This document shows, piece after piece, positions 63,860 to 64,000 of a stretch of 64,000 nucleotides of DNA. Where the stretch lies: positions 56,225-120,224 of the forward strand of contig NZ_SSNI01000019.1 of the NCBI RefSeq assembly GCF_010015475.1, read 5' to 3'. The notes under the pieces were generated by a model, which made no database searches, was not told where the DNA came from, and saw only the letters and a list, made by a program, of their open reading frames with translations. The translations under genes and the position numbers were made by a program. This stretch comes from Pontibacter pamirensis. Lineage in GTDB: Bacteria > Bacteroidota > Bacteroidia > Cytophagales > Hymenobacteraceae. Position 1 is the stretch's first letter; each line of letters starts with the position of its first letter.

Positions 63860-63929
63860 GGGTAATTTTAGGGAAGCCGGGGTCGGACGAACACATGAAC
63901 AGCTTCGGCTGTTTGAAGTAATTCATTAC

Positions 63930-64000
<71 letters not shown>

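Larger units (their letters stand above)
62931..63929 (+). other. rRNA operon promoter and leader region
   Basis: About 1 kb without a convincing protein gene. 62931-63300 shows nothing recognisable. 63304-63661 holds four tandem promoters. The leader from about 63668 to the 16S start holds a boxA-like site and a short perfect hairpin. Confidence 0.7.

Overview
The window looks like chromosomal DNA of a Bacteroidota member of the Cytophagales, most like Hymenobacteraceae (Pontibacter-type). The grounds are a SusC/SusD pair, type IX secretion (T9SS) cargo and PorP/SprF proteins, promoters of the Bacteroidota form TTG-N19-TAnnTTTG, a bacillithiol-type YtxJ protein, and the first 71 bases of a 16S rRNA gene at the right edge. 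The genus is inference. I found no phage, insertion sequence, CRISPR array or tRNA.

Layout. 0-12 kb holds housekeeping and small envelope genes: YjbR-like protein, alpha/beta hydrolase, RlpA-like lipoprotein, a broken DUF962 gene, M61 peptidase, DinB-like protein, YczE-like membrane protein and a thioredoxin-NHL fusion. It also has a divergent pair of an AsnRS-like asparagine synthetase and an Lrp/AsnC regulator, then an aminotransferase. 12.6-31.1 kb is an arabinan utilisation locus: GH51, three GH43, SusC/SusD, a GH93-like exo-arabinanase, GH2, two more GH43 and aldose 1-epimerase. A sixth GH43 lies apart at 38.2 kb. 31-44 kb holds LutB, an M28 peptidase, IspF, a redox cluster (Old Yellow Enzyme, aldo/keto reductase, MarR), an M16 peptidase, a fused 2-oxoacid dehydrogenase E1, small secreted proteins, YtxJ and OsmC. 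44-58 kb holds an outer-membrane-type protein, lipoyl synthase, a T9SS cassette (1,335-residue cargo, PorP/SprF, OmpA/PD40), a sorbosone-dehydrogenase-like protein, a TonB receptor and a DUF4136 lipoprotein. 58-64 kb holds gcvP, a LYS1-like dehydrogenase, and about 1 kb of rRNA promoter and leader before the 16S gene.

How the genes work together. The secreted glycosidases would cut arabinan and its side chains outside the cell and in the periplasm. SusC/SusD would import the oligosaccharides, and GH51, the exo-acting GH43/GH93 enzymes and the epimerase would give free arabinose. No arabinose catabolic gene and no PUL regulator lies in the window. An inverted repeat, AAATGT-N7-ACATTT, occurs 39-63 bp before the start codons of three arabinan genes, including the distant GH43, and points to a shared trans-acting regulator encoded elsewhere. 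LipA links to the E1 fusion and to glycine cleavage, since both systems need lipoylated partners.

The most notable signals are this arabinan operator, four tandem rRNA promoters with identical geometry, two copies of a palindrome at the MarR cluster, the DUF3494/DUF11/nine-repeat T9SS cargo, and the asparagine synthetase/AsnC-type pair.
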